Notes under the pieces: model-generated | The model's input: only the letters and a program-made list of their open reading frames with translations | Databases searched by the model: none | Told to the model about the DNA's origin: nothing | Shown: positions 32,933 through 41,031 of the stretch, one piece after another | How the letters are laid out: each line of letters starts with the position of its first letter | Position numbering within the stretch: position 1 is the first letter of the stretch | Assembly: GCA_009782955.1 (NCBI GenBank) | Contig: WRIB01000010.1 | Coordinates: 1 to 50,325, forward strand | Direction of reading: 5' to 3' | Origin: Treponema sp. | Lineage (GTDB): Bacteria > Spirochaetota > Spirochaetia > Treponematales > Breznakiellaceae | Length of the DNA: 50,325 bases | Made by a program: the position numbers and the translations under genes

Positions 32933-33005
32933 TCGGGGAGGGGGGATTTGAACCCCCGACCTTCTGCTCCCAAAGCAGACGGAATAGCCACTATCCAACC
33001 CCCCG
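32933..33005 (-). tRNA. tRNA-Pro (anticodon TGG)
   Basis: 73 bases on the - strand. Acceptor CGGGGGG pairs with CTCCCCG (one G-U), with discriminator A. D arm GGATAGTGGCTATTCC; anticodon stem TCTGC/GCAGA with loop TTTGGGA (anticodon TGG); T arm GGGGG-TTCAAAT-CCCCC. CCA is not encoded. Confidence 0.93.
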
Positions 33006-33109
33006 GTTTTCTTCTTCATTTAGCATAATTGTTTTTTTCATTTGAATCAATGAATCAGGGGAGCCTCATTCGTATTGCCAAAATTGCTAAAATGTAATAC
33101 AATGTTTAC

Positions 33110-33385
33110 GTGATAAAGTATGCTGAAGATATTGTAAAGAGGATAAGTAAAGGACTTGTTCCTCATGATATTTTCTTGCATATCAATAATGTCTTTACGG
33201 CAATAGATATTACGAAAGATTTGGCCCTTTTTGACATAAAACAAATTAAATTGTCTAAAGAAACAAGTCGAGTGTATTATCGTTTGCGTAAAGGAAAGTA
33301 CAGAGCAATTTTTTATGTTGATGATTATGACATAAGGGTTGTAGCCCTGGATAAACGGGAGGATGTGTACCGAAAATGGCAGTAA
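33110..33385 (+). CDS. RelE/ParE-type toxin
   Basis: 91 residues from GTG 33110 (no clear ribosome binding site). IKLSKETSRVYYRLRKGKYR, then AIFYVDDYDIRVVALDKRED and VYRK, follows the RelE/ParE fold ending ('R.R.G.YR..Y.....I.V....R..vY'). The N-terminal helix is longer than usual. It would cleave ribosome-bound mRNA or poison gyrase; which one is not clear. The partner gene starts 10 bases before this one's stop, giving the less common toxin-first order. Confidence 0.75.
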   Translation: MIKYAEDIVKRISKGLVPHDIFLHINNVFTAIDITKDLALFDIKQIKLSKETSRVYYRLRKGKYRAIFYVDDYDIRVVALDKREDVYRKWQ

Positions 33386-33615
33386 TATCATTAAGGCTTA
33401 ATCAAACTGAGGAAAAAATGGTTAATTATCTTTCAGAATATTATGAGCAGGACAAATCTTCATTAATCAAATATTCACTTAAAGAATTGTATGAGGATAT
33501 AATAGACAGGCAGATCATACAAGAGTACGAAACAAAAGAGAAGAAAGGAAAAATAAAATTTGTTAAATCAGATGAAATAATAAAAATGATGACGAATCAG
33601 AAAAGCGGCACATAA
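33376..33615 (+). CDS. ribbon-helix-helix-like antitoxin
   Basis: 79 residues. AVISLRLNQTEEKMVNYLSE then YYEQDKSSLIKYSLKELYED is a ribbon-helix-helix pattern (beta strand with alternating residues, then two helices), as in RelB/DUF6290 antitoxins. The C-terminal charged tail (KEKKGKIKFVKSDEIIKMM) would wrap the toxin. Overlaps the toxin gene by 10 bases. Confidence 0.75.
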   Translation: MAVISLRLNQTEEKMVNYLSEYYEQDKSSLIKYSLKELYEDIIDRQIIQEYETKEKKGKIKFVKSDEIIKMMTNQKSGT

Positions 33616-33621
33616 CCAAGA

Positions 33622-34635
33622 CTACCGCCATGCACTGACCGAATGGAGGTACTGGATTACCCGCAAGCCGTCGGCGGCGCTGGAGATCGGTGCCGGGATT
33701 TTATTCATCCGGCGTTCCTGGGCGCATAAAAGTGCATCGGCAGCCATATTGCTGAAATAGCCGGTTTTTTCCGTAAAGCCTTCCTGACATTTTTTAAGGG
33801 ACTTAAAGCCTTCCGCATAAGGGCTTTCTCTGCTTTCCCATAGTTCAAAGATCCCGTTTCCGATTTTAAGTTTTCCCCGTTCGCAGGATAACTCCAGTTC
33901 AAAGACCAGATGATCCCTTTCGGCGCCAAGTTCCAAAAGAAAAGGAATAGTGCCGGCGGTTTTTGCGGAATTTTGTAAATCCCCCAAAAGATAAACGGTT
34001 CCGCTTTGTTTTTTTAATTTACTTTTCTCTATGGTTTTTCGGTGTTTCAGAACGAAACCGGTCAGGAACATGGCAGCGTCCGCCAGGTGAGTACCGTCGT
34101 GCCAGAGCTGATCGACAAGCCGCCGGTTTTTTCCCATATACAAGGTTCCCTTTACACCAATTAAAGGGCCAAGTTTTTCCTCTTCGGCAAGTATTTTCCG
34201 GGCCAATGCATAGTCAGCGCAATAACGCCGTTCATGATTGGTTATAACGGTAATTTTACCCGATTCATGAAGTGCAGCTATTTTTCTTGCTTCCGTAAGC
34301 GTATCTGCCAGAGGCTTTTCGCAAACGATTACCGAAACCCCATAATGTTCTGCCATGGAACAGTAGTACCAATGTGAATCAGGATGGGTGGCAATGTGAA
34401 GAATTTCCGGGCGTTCTTTTTCCAGCAGAGTTCCAGCATTGGCATAAACAGGAACCTTCCATTTTTCTTTAAAGAGCGTCCGTCTGTCGTCCTGAATATC
34501 CGCACCGGCGCAGAGCTCCAAGTCAGGGTTTCCTGCAATAGCGCCTGCATGGGTACAGGGCTTTTCCCGCTTCTGATCATTTTCCAGAAGACTGCCAATA
34601 CGGCCCAGGCCAATAATGGCGGCTTTAATGGCCAT
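33622..34635 (-). CDS. Gfo/Idh/MocA-family oxidoreductase
   Basis: 337 residues. Rossmann start AAIIGLGRIGSLLE for NAD(P), then ILHIATHPDSHWYYCSMAEH and the family EKPLADT motif, where Lys is the catalytic residue (VIVCEKPLADTLTEA), and HERRYCADYALARKI. These enzymes oxidise or reduce sugars and cyclitols; no substrate can be assigned. Its ATG follows the ComFB stop directly (TAAATG). Confidence 0.85.
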   Translation of the reverse strand: MAIKAAIIGLGRIGSLLENDQKREKPCTHAGAIAGNPDLELCAGADIQDDRRTLFKEKWKVPVYANAGTLLEKERPEILHIATHPDSHWYYCSMAEHYGVSVIVCEKPLADTLTEARKIAALHESGKITVITNHERRYCADYALARKILAEEEKLGPLIGVKGTLYMGKNRRLVDQLWHDGTHLADAAMFLTGFVLKHRKTIEKSKLKKQSGTVYLLGDLQNSAKTAGTIPFLLELGAERDHLVFELELSCERGKLKIGNGIFELWESRESPYAEGFKSLKKCQEGFTEKTGYFSNMAADALLCAQERRMNKIPAPISSAADGLRVIQYLHSVSAWR

Positions 34636-35355
34636 TTATTCTTCTATTATGTATTGGTTCTTTTCATCTCCCGGCGGGAAAAGGTACAAATCCGGCAATT
34701 TGTATGTTCTCGACAGAGAAATACTTGGAGCAGCCAGTTCACTTAGAACGTTAATAGATGCCACATGATTCAATTCCGCAAAATCGGGGGCGGCAATTTT
34801 AACGGTAAATTCAAAAACCTTACGGATATCTATTTTTTCCGCCGGAACAGGTTTGGGCCAAAAGGTAAAGGTTCCTCCCGTATTGGGGATCAGGTTATAT
34901 GGATTTTGCCAGTTATTGTCTTTCATTTCTGCCAATGCTCCGTTCTGAAGCAGTTCTACGGTAATCCCTGTGATTGGAGAAAAATTAAGTCCATTGTATA
35001 CCTGACCCATAATCGGGGGTATATTAAAAGCCGGAGCAATGGCAGGGGGATCTTTGAATCCATCCTTGTGATCAAAATAAGGACGTTGGTTATGGCTTAC
35101 CCGTTTAAGCGCTTCATAAGCCAGGGAAGTCAAGTCCACACGGTGTTGATGATTAATTCCCTGATTAACCCTTGCCAGACCCCGATGTGAAACGACATAG
35201 TGAGGCGTAGTCCGGTTTAGTACGTAGCAAGCTGCATCTTGTCTGCATTGGTTACAGGTACATATAGCGCCTTTCTTTTCTTCCGCTTCCAGAGAATCGC
35301 AGATTGCATTAATTTCCGAAATAACCAGTTCTTCTGTGGTATTGTGAATATCCAT
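34636..35355 (-). CDS. ComFB-domain protein
   Basis: 239 residues from ATG 35355, set by AGGAG just upstream; the frame extends further but without a start signal. The first ~90 residues are ComFB-like: EINAICDSLEAEEKKGAICT, then CNQCRQDAACYVLNRTTPHY and VVSHRG, with the CxxC and 'ALNRLPPRYV' equivalents. The C-terminal part (beta-rich, ITGITVELLQNGALAEM) is an added domain of unknown role, perhaps carbohydrate- or peptide-binding. ComFB proteins have been tied to c-di-nucleotide and competence control in other bacteria. Confidence 0.78.
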   Translation of the reverse strand: MDIHNTTEELVISEINAICDSLEAEEKKGAICTCNQCRQDAACYVLNRTTPHYVVSHRGLARVNQGINHQHRVDLTSLAYEALKRVSHNQRPYFDHKDGFKDPPAIAPAFNIPPIMGQVYNGLNFSPITGITVELLQNGALAEMKDNNWQNPYNLIPNTGGTFTFWPKPVPAEKIDIRKVFEFTVKIAAPDFAELNHVASINVLSELAAPSISLSRTYKLPDLYLFPPGDEKNQYIIEE

Positions 35356-35371
35356 GACAGCTCCTGATTTA

Positions 35372-36631
35372 TTATACCTCATATTTATAATTCTGTAAGA
35401 TGTTTTGCGGAATTTCGAAGCTTTTTTCGCTGAAAATACGTATTTTCCGCAGAGATTGAACAAAAGCTTCTACGGTATTTTTTTTAAAAGCACTGGAACT
35501 CTCTCCGAATGTACAATTTTCATCCTTAACAAAGAGGTCTGTCTCAAAGGAAACAGGTTCGGGGACATCAATAATGATCGAATCAGCATTAATTTTGCCC
35601 GAAGTTATCCGGTTGATTTCTTCAGTAAGCCTTGTTTCCTGATCTTTCCGGTTTTTAATGGGAAGTAAAGCAGCATGTTTTTGTTTGTCAAAGAAAAATG
35701 AAACTATTTCGGTATAAAGCCTACCTTCCCGTACTTTTTCTGCCAGGACAAAATCCGGAAAATCCCTTTGTTTGGCGGCCATAAGGGAAAAAAGACCTTG
35801 ATCATCCAGGTTGTAAAGTTCCTCTGCAACAATAATCCGCTGTTCCAATGCTGCCAGCAAGGCTTTTTTGATCATTACAGTTGCGGATCTGACCTGCCGG
35901 TGCCAATAAACGGTTCTGTACATCAGATACTTGGAAAAAAGTATGGATTCTACACTGGGAATACCCCTTGAGTCGATGGTTACTCCCCGCTCCCTGTTAG
36001 GGTAGAGCCGTGAAAAAATAAAATCTACATCCTGGGCGCCGTATGGAACTCCGCAATACCGGGCATCCCGGTTCAGGTAATCCAGCTTGTCCGGGTCCAG
36101 TACCCCGGAAAGAAGCTGCCTGTAAAATTCCAGTTCCGTATTGCCCTTCGCATTTTCTTTGCTTTTATCAACAATGGCGGCGGTCAGTTCCGGATCGGCT
36201 CCGGCTTTGCCGATCAGGTTTTTTATCGGTTCCGAGAGAATAATTCCCGCACTGAGTTTTTCATGATCATCCAAATCCAGTTCTTTTAACGAATGGGTAT
36301 AGGGAAAATGACCAATATCGTGCAGCAGGGCAGCGCTGAGAAACGAAAGTACCCCTGTAGGACTAAGCCATGAAGCGCCTTTTTCGCACAGACTGATAAG
36401 GAGCCGTCTGGCCAAATGGTATACACCTATGGAATGACTTGCTCTTGTATGTGTTGCGCCGGGATAAACATAGCAGGCCGGACCAAGCTGATAGATCCTG
36501 TGCAGGCGCGTAAAAGGCGCCGATTCGGTAAGTGATGCCAAACCCGGGGTAAGATAGATATGTCCCCATAGAGGATCCCTGACAGGAATGGTAAAATTGC
36601 GCTGTAAAGCCGAAAAAACCATGTCCTCCAT
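35372..36631 (-). CDS. HD-domain phosphohydrolase (dGTPase/SAMHD1-like)
   Basis: 419 residues from ATG 36631; AAGGAGGT lies 6 bases upstream, while the earlier ATG at 36637 would almost touch it. HD residues are visible in THTRASHSIGVYHLA (His), LSAALLHDIGHFPYTHS (His-Asp) and the later Asp in LDPDKLDYLNRDARYCG. This is the dGTP triphosphohydrolase/SAMHD1 arrangement ('GVxHTRxxHSLGV...HDIGHGPFSH...DRxDYLxRD'). The specific substrate is not determined. First gene of a three-gene operon. Confidence 0.85.
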   Translation of the reverse strand: MEDMVFSALQRNFTIPVRDPLWGHIYLTPGLASLTESAPFTRLHRIYQLGPACYVYPGATHTRASHSIGVYHLARRLLISLCEKGASWLSPTGVLSFLSAALLHDIGHFPYTHSLKELDLDDHEKLSAGIILSEPIKNLIGKAGADPELTAAIVDKSKENAKGNTELEFYRQLLSGVLDPDKLDYLNRDARYCGVPYGAQDVDFIFSRLYPNRERGVTIDSRGIPSVESILFSKYLMYRTVYWHRQVRSATVMIKKALLAALEQRIIVAEELYNLDDQGLFSLMAAKQRDFPDFVLAEKVREGRLYTEIVSFFFDKQKHAALLPIKNRKDQETRLTEEINRITSGKINADSIIIDVPEPVSFETDLFVKDENCTFGESSSAFKKNTVEAFVQSLRKIRIFSEKSFEIPQNILQNYKYEV

Positions 36632-36652
36632 GCACATACCTCCTTCCTGTAA

Positions 36653-36697
36653 ATTTAAGGCAGCTATTCCTAAAACTGAAGTTTTGTAACAGCCTCA
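36653..36697 (+). repeat. ACTGAAG-loop hairpin repeat, diverged copy
   Basis: TTTAAGGCAGCTATTCCTAA followed by AACTGAAGTTTTGTAACAGCCTCAG. About 7 of 45 bases differ from 47468-47512; the stem is degraded but the loop AACTGAAGTTTTG and the CCTCAG flank are kept. CTTCCTGTAAA precedes it, as CTGTAAA does at 46701. Confidence 0.6.
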
Positions 36698-36751
36698 GTA
36701 GTATAAAAAAATGATGTTGCCCTTTCAAGGTATGATTGTTACAATATAATT

Positions 36752-37327
36752 ATGAGTATAGGACAAAAAATCTTTTGTATCGGCATTGTAATCCTTTTTT
36801 GCTTCCTTTTTATTGCTCAAACCGCCGGGCCAAATAACACTTTTAGTCCTGCGGAACTTCTTCGTCCTCGATACGGAGAATCCCCTCATTTTCCCAAAGA
36901 TTATGTGATTGGTACTTTGGGCCGCTGTGATGCCACGGAAGAATCTTACCGTTATGCCCGGCTTCTTGTTGCCGGTTTGGCCGGCAGAAACGATACAACA
37001 GAAGAAGGACTGAACTTAAGCTCAATTAAATTTCCCGAACAAAAAAGGCTTTCTGTCCGGCAAAATATTGCCGATCTTGGAATAAGAAGCTGGAGAGTTG
37101 GCGGCGGCAGGGTCGAACCGGACGGCAGTGTTTCATTTTTAATTCGTTTTCTTGGCAGAGAAAAAAGCGTTACCGGTGAGCTTTATTTACGGAAGGAAGA
37201 ACAGGATCCTGAAAAAGGTTTTTTATGGCATGTGGACGATATACTACTGGAAAACCCGCGGCAGCTTTCCGAAGGAAAATTCAGTCCGGCCGGGGCTGAT
37301 ATGACAGTCTATGAGCGGTTTTTTTAG
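36752..37327 (+). CDS. conserved hypothetical protein with N-terminal membrane anchor
   Basis: 191 residues. KIFCIGIVILFCFLFIAQ is a signal anchor; the rest is outside the membrane: KDYVIGTLGRCDATEESYRY, RLLVAGLAGRN, IADLGIRSWRVGGGRVEPDG and FLIRFLGREKSVTGELYL. No catalytic motif seen. It lies 11 bases before a PilZ-domain gene and is likely co-transcribed with it, so a role in c-di-GMP-controlled envelope or motility function is possible but unproven. Confidence 0.6.
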   Translation: MSIGQKIFCIGIVILFCFLFIAQTAGPNNTFSPAELLRPRYGESPHFPKDYVIGTLGRCDATEESYRYARLLVAGLAGRNDTTEEGLNLSSIKFPEQKRLSVRQNIADLGIRSWRVGGGRVEPDGSVSFLIRFLGREKSVTGELYLRKEEQDPEKGFLWHVDDILLENPRQLSEGKFSPAGADMTVYERFF

Positions 37328-37338
37328 GATGAGAAAAA

Positions 37339-38571
37339 TTGGCAACACCGATTAAGCGTATAGAAAAGGATTTTTTACTCAAAACGCTTTACGATGAACA
37401 GATCCCGGTAATGTACATTGCAGGCAGAACAGAATACATCTTTCGTTTAATACAACCCGTAAAAAGTGATATGACCTTCAAATCCGACCGTCCTATTGCC
37501 GGGCTTAAACCGCGTAATAAAATAGACCTGATGTTTGACTATAAAAGCCAGGTGATAATTTTTACCATTGAAGTAAGCTCTGTTAAAGACGATATTGTTA
37601 CTGCCCTGACGCCGGAATACCTGTTTAAAAACCTGGATCGCAGTTATTCCCGTGTCAGTAATCCCGAAGACTTAAAGGTTCAGTTTACTTTCCAGGGAGA
37701 CCGTTATTCGCTGCATTACCCAAAAGTCCAGGAATATGAAACCGGAAAGATTGGCGAATGGATGAACGATGTCGATCCTAAAAATCTCCAGGGTTTAATT
37801 GATCAGATGGCTTCCTGGATCCGTGGTTGCGCCTCCGGTTATAAAATGGTTATTTTTAAGGAAGTAAAGCCTGCGACTACCGAAGAAAGAATTTTGGCTG
37901 AAACCGGAAAAAGTCTCTATCTTCCTTCCACACTGGCAAATTTTCCTCAATCCGATCCTTATCCCAAAAAAAGGCTTATTACCGAAGAAATATTCCGCCG
38001 CTATCTGGAAACTACCGGCGTTGATCCGCTATATCTGGATAGTGCAGTCAGCCGTTTTGTTAAACAAAAATTTGATGCCGGTTTTTTTTCCGACGCCTGG
38101 ATTCCGGTTTTATTTCAGGAGTATGTAATAGGGTATATCCATGTATGGATAAATCAGGAAGGAAAACTTCCTTTTGATTATAATATGGTTGAAACAATGT
38201 ATCAGTTTGCAAAAGTTTTGGCCTATTCCCTGAAAATAAACGGCTATTTTAATTCTGGGCGTATCAAAAATGAGCCTTTTGAAGGAAAAATAGTAGACAT
38301 TAGTGCTTCGGGCCTGCTCTTTGCCTACCCCCATTCAGGCCTATCCAGCGCTTTGTTGCCCGATAGTGAACTGGCATTCCGCCTGATTGTACCCCGCAGG
38401 AGTATCCGTGCTACTGCAAAAATAGTAAGACGCTACAAAGACAATGCCATGGGTTATTTTGGCTGCCGGTTCCTCGACATGGCGCCGGAAGACATGCGTT
38501 TTCTTTTTGAATATCTTTACGGCAAACCTTTTACCGATACCGATGCATCGTTTATAGCCGGTCAAGTATAG
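37339..38571 (+). CDS. PilZ-domain protein (spirochaete DUF1577-like)
   Basis: 410 residues from TTG 37339, with GGATGAG about 6 bases before it. The N-terminal ~110 residues (FLLKTLYDEQIPVMYIAGRT, GLKPRNKIDLMFDYKSQVII) form a PilZ-N/YcgR-like beta domain. The middle is helical. The C-terminal PilZ part carries GKIVDISASGLLFAYP, RRSIRATAKIVRRYKDN and YFGCRFLDM. The D-x-S-x-x-G half of the c-di-GMP site is clear; the RxxxR half is not obvious. Length and order match PilZ proteins common in Leptospira and Treponema. Confidence 0.78.
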   Translation: MATPIKRIEKDFLLKTLYDEQIPVMYIAGRTEYIFRLIQPVKSDMTFKSDRPIAGLKPRNKIDLMFDYKSQVIIFTIEVSSVKDDIVTALTPEYLFKNLDRSYSRVSNPEDLKVQFTFQGDRYSLHYPKVQEYETGKIGEWMNDVDPKNLQGLIDQMASWIRGCASGYKMVIFKEVKPATTEERILAETGKSLYLPSTLANFPQSDPYPKKRLITEEIFRRYLETTGVDPLYLDSAVSRFVKQKFDAGFFSDAWIPVLFQEYVIGYIHVWINQEGKLPFDYNMVETMYQFAKVLAYSLKINGYFNSGRIKNEPFEGKIVDISASGLLFAYPHSGLSSALLPDSELAFRLIVPRRSIRATAKIVRRYKDNAMGYFGCRFLDMAPEDMRFLFEYLYGKPFTDTDASFIAGQV

Positions 38572-38624
38572 GTTGCCAGGCTCAGCGGTAGATTGTATAA
38601 ACCTGTCTAAGCCTTGCAAGGTTT

Positions 38625-39170
38625 TTACCACTCTTTGGGCTGACCGTTGGGAGGAATAATAGTAAACGTTTCTCCAGAGGGTTCAATGACAAAAAAGCCT
38701 TGTTTTAAGACATACTTCTTTACGTTTTCTGACATTACTACACCTGCAACCGCACCTAAAAATGTTCGCTTGTCCCCGTGAAGATCGGCATATTTACGCA
38801 TTTTTCCAAGACGTTCAATATGTTCCTGCACATCTTCGGTAGAAGGTTTGGTTTTTACTTCAACAAGCATAGCCTTGTCGCCGTTTTCCAGCTTAACGTC
38901 AATTTCAAGGAAAATATCATTATCAAAATCGGCAACATCGGAATCCATATTGACCGAGGGAAAATTAAGCCCCAACTCCATGAATTTTTGACGCAGATTG
39001 GGAGCAACCATATATTCGATAACTTCACCCATACGTTTGCCGAGTTTTCCTACCACCTTATCCGTTTTTTCCTGTTGTTCGGCAATTTTCTCTTGTCGTT
39101 GAGTAATCCTATCCAATGTCGCCCATACCGTCTCAAAAGTGGTGGTATTTGCTGTTTGTATGTCTGCCAT
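38625..39170 (-). CDS. coiled-coil/PD-(D/E)XK-like protein (DUF3782-like), copy 1
   Basis: 181 residues. A short N-terminal coiled coil (TLDRITQRQEKIAEQQEKTD) is followed by GEVIEYMVAPNLRQKFMELG. Then comes a nuclease-like core: DVADFDNDIFLEIDVKLENG with AMLVEVKTK, giving Asp, Glu-x-Lys. The C-terminal GFFVIEPSGETFTIIPP and PKEW match the ending of the protein at 46761 (GFYTIVPNGETVKID...PRDW). Function unknown; such proteins are abundant in spirochaetes and filamentous bacteria. Confidence 0.7.
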   Translation of the reverse strand: MADIQTANTTTFETVWATLDRITQRQEKIAEQQEKTDKVVGKLGKRMGEVIEYMVAPNLRQKFMELGLNFPSVNMDSDVADFDNDIFLEIDVKLENGDKAMLVEVKTKPSTEDVQEHIERLGKMRKYADLHGDKRTFLGAVAGVVMSENVKKYVLKQGFFVIEPSGETFTIIPPNGQPKEW

Positions 39171-39198
39171 AAGTAACCTCTATAATACCGCTATTATG

Positions 39199-39217
39199 CT
39201 ATCATAAAACGCCCAAA
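39199..39217 (+). repeat. 19-bp dispersed repeat, copy 2
   Basis: CTATCATAAAACGCCCAAA, 18 of 19 bases as at 19629-19647. Confidence 0.5.
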
Positions 39218-39264
39218 TAAGCCATGGAAAGATAGATATGTTCAGTACTGTTATAAATTACTAT

Positions 39265-39299
39265 GTGCTTAAAAAAAAATGGACGTTTATTTTTAGCAC
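39265..39299 (+). repeat. hairpin with ATGGACG tip
   Basis: GTGCTTAAAAAAAAATGGAC continuing to GTTTATTTTTAGCAC. The A-run/T-run stem and ATGGACG tip resemble hairpin B of the elements at 19712 and 23909. Confidence 0.5.
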
Positions 39300-39512
39300 T
39301 TTAACGGTACTAAGGAAACGCCAGTAATAAAAAAAATATGCCATAGAATTTGATACTTAGCAAGTAAGATTTTACCTAAAAGTACATAAATTCCAGTAAA
39401 AATGCCCAAATATTGCCTCTTGGCTCTCATTTATACAGTAAACAAGTTTGCATTGCAAAACGAGTAATTAAAACGTCGGTTTAATTCTACCACTTTGTTG
39501 TTAGGAATAAAC
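39300..39512. other. non-coding AT-rich stretch
   Basis: Between the coiled-coil gene and the small frame at 39513 I see no gene, clear promoter or further repeat. Confidence 0.4.
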
Positions 39513-39701
39513 ATGAAAAAGACCATCAAAGAAACACTATTGGCAGTTTTAAGCACAGCAGACAATAATACCAATCTTCTAAATAACCGTTTCAATACTT
39601 TAAAAATGCATTGTTCTTATTATTCTCGGCTAATAGGCGAATTGCGAACCAATAGTTCGCTATGCCTTTTAGTACCTCGTTGGGGTACATTCCGCCATTA
39701 A
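39513..39701 (+). CDS. possible 62-aa small protein
   Basis: ATG 39513 has TAGGA 7 bases upstream; MKKTIKETLLAVLSTADNNT then LLNNRFNTLKMHCSYYSRLI is plausible protein. The last ten residues run into the hairpin region (39672 onward), so the original 3' end may be lost. No family recognised; it may be a truncated gene. Confidence 0.35.
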   Translation: MKKTIKETLLAVLSTADNNTNLLNNRFNTLKMHCSYYSRLIGELRTNSSLCLLVPRWGTFRH

Positions 39702-39745
39702 TGGCGGGTAATTCTTTGGACTAAATGTCCACGTGATTACCCGCC
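39672..39745 (+). promoter_or_regulatory. overlapping hairpins upstream of a lipoprotein gene
   Basis: GTACCTCGTTGGGGTAC (39672-39688), CCGCCATTAATGGCGG (39692-39707), and a larger stem GGCGGGTAAT (39703-39712) with ATTACCCGCC (39736-39745) enclosing TGGAC-TAAAT-GTCCA (39717-39731). The second and third stems share GGCGG and cannot form together, which is the layout of an attenuator or switch. The lipoprotein ATG lies 42 bases downstream. Confidence 0.45.
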
Positions 39746-39786
39746 TGATTGGACAAGGCAGGGTATCACAAAAAGGGGTGTTTTGT

Positions 39787-40236
39787 ATGAAAAACACAAT
39801 TAAGTTTTTCGGAATTGTTGCCCTTGTGGCAATAATCGGGTTTTCTTTTACAGCTTGTGATAACGGCAGTAGCGACGGAATTGATAAAAGTGGTACATTC
39901 TCTGCGACCATTTTCAAACTTACTACCACCGATTATAATTCTGTTTTTGGAACAACACCAATGGGATTTCATTTGCTTACTGGTACTAAAACGGAATTAA
40001 TTACCAACGTTGGAACTGCAGGTACTAAATCCAGTCATGATGAATTAGCAAGTGGTACTGGTCTTAATTGGGATCAAGTTGAAGGCACTGTTCAAGCTAA
40101 ATTAGTTGAAACAGGTATTATAACTACTGAACATAAAACTATGTTGATGAACGCAGTTGGTATTAATGGCTATGGTATAGGCGTTGTACCTCTTGATGGT
40201 GGTTATATTGGAGTTGCCGCTGCATATAGAGAGTAA
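39787..40236 (+). CDS. small lipoprotein
   Basis: 149 residues from ATG 39787. NTIKFFGIVALVAIIGFSFT ends at the lipobox Cys (FTAC), followed by DNGSSDG, the start seen in many Treponema lipoproteins. The mature part (FKLTTTDYNSVFGTTPMGFH, VQAKLVETGIITTEHKTMLM) has no recognised domain. A weak purine-rich AAGGGG lies ahead of the ATG. Confidence 0.65.
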   Translation: MKNTIKFFGIVALVAIIGFSFTACDNGSSDGIDKSGTFSATIFKLTTTDYNSVFGTTPMGFHLLTGTKTELITNVGTAGTKSSHDELASGTGLNWDQVEGTVQAKLVETGIITTEHKTMLMNAVGINGYGIGVVPLDGGYIGVAAAYRE

Positions 40237-40359
40237 TTATGGACACAAGGCAACGTACTAGTGCCTGTCATCGAATTCGTGTAGTGTTGGCGGCTTAGCA
40301 GTTTTCGAAGTACATGCATTAGCAATCTGATACCGTTATTGTATATAGCAGATGCTCGC

Positions 40360-41031
40360 TTAGGATCCGTTATTCGCAGTGAAGGATCGTATGCGCGGTT
40401 CCCCTCTTGATGCCGTTTCTCTGTGTATTGTTGTGGTTGGCCCATGGCCTGGATACACATTAATATCTCCATCCATGGCAAACAGGCGCTGTAAGCTTTG
40501 TAAAAGTAATTGTTCGTCGCCTCCGGGAAGATCGGTTCTTCCTACACCGGCCCTGAAAAGAGTGTCGCCGCTGAATAGTTGTTTTTCTTCTTCATTGTAA
40601 AGAGCGACGGAGCCGGGGCTGTGTCCGGGCAGGTGCATTACATGGAAAGGCCCCAGTGTTTCGCCTTCGTTTAAAAGGATCGAAGCTTCGGGCATGGGTT
40701 TCCACAATGATTCCACATAGGAAGAATAGCCGACTGCGTTAAAGTCTCTTCGATGGTTTTCCAGCGACTGCGGTCCGATTTTATCGGCTTCTGAGGGATG
40801 AATGGCAATGCCGGCGCCGGGAAATTTTGCTGCAAGAAAAGGCAGGGCGGCAATATGATCAAAATGGGCATGAGTTATGACAAAATAACGCGGATTAAGC
40901 TGTAACTTTTCCAGACGCTCAAGGATCAATGCATCGTCCCCTCCGGGATCAATAACAATGCAATCTCCGCCGGCCAATGTGGTAATCCAGCAATTGGTTT
41001 GCAGTTCACGTACTATTAGTTGGTTAACCAT
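40360..41031 (-). CDS. glyoxalase II-like metallo-beta-lactamase hydrolase
   Basis: 223 residues. Metal ligands in VITHAHFDHIA (HxHxDH), LPGHSPGSVAL (His), FSGDTLFRAGVGRTDLPGGD (Asp) and VYPGHGPTTT (His). The pattern is that of the YcbL/GloB-like family, which hydrolyses thioesters such as S-lactoylglutathione or related compounds. Its ATG overlaps the stop of the upstream RNA-binding protein gene (TAATG). Confidence 0.88.
   Translation of the reverse strand: MVNQLIVRELQTNCWITTLAGGDCIVIDPGGDDALILERLEKLQLNPRYFVITHAHFDHIAALPFLAAKFPGAGIAIHPSEADKIGPQSLENHRRDFNAVGYSSYVESLWKPMPEASILLNEGETLGPFHVMHLPGHSPGSVALYNEEEKQLFSGDTLFRAGVGRTDLPGGDEQLLLQSLQRLFAMDGDINVYPGHGPTTTIHRETASRGEPRIRSFTANNGS

Noticed and set aside
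32729-33028. Open frame of about 99 codons across the tRNA-Pro region containing GRGDLNPRPSAPKADG
   Set aside because: It is the translated antisense of the tRNA, a well-known false gene; the rest is GC-rich repeat without a ribosome binding site.
36717-36750. Promoter with TATAAT at 36745-36750 for the gene at 36752
   Set aside because: The -10 would be 1 base from the ATG, so transcription would start inside the gene; probably chance in AT-rich DNA.
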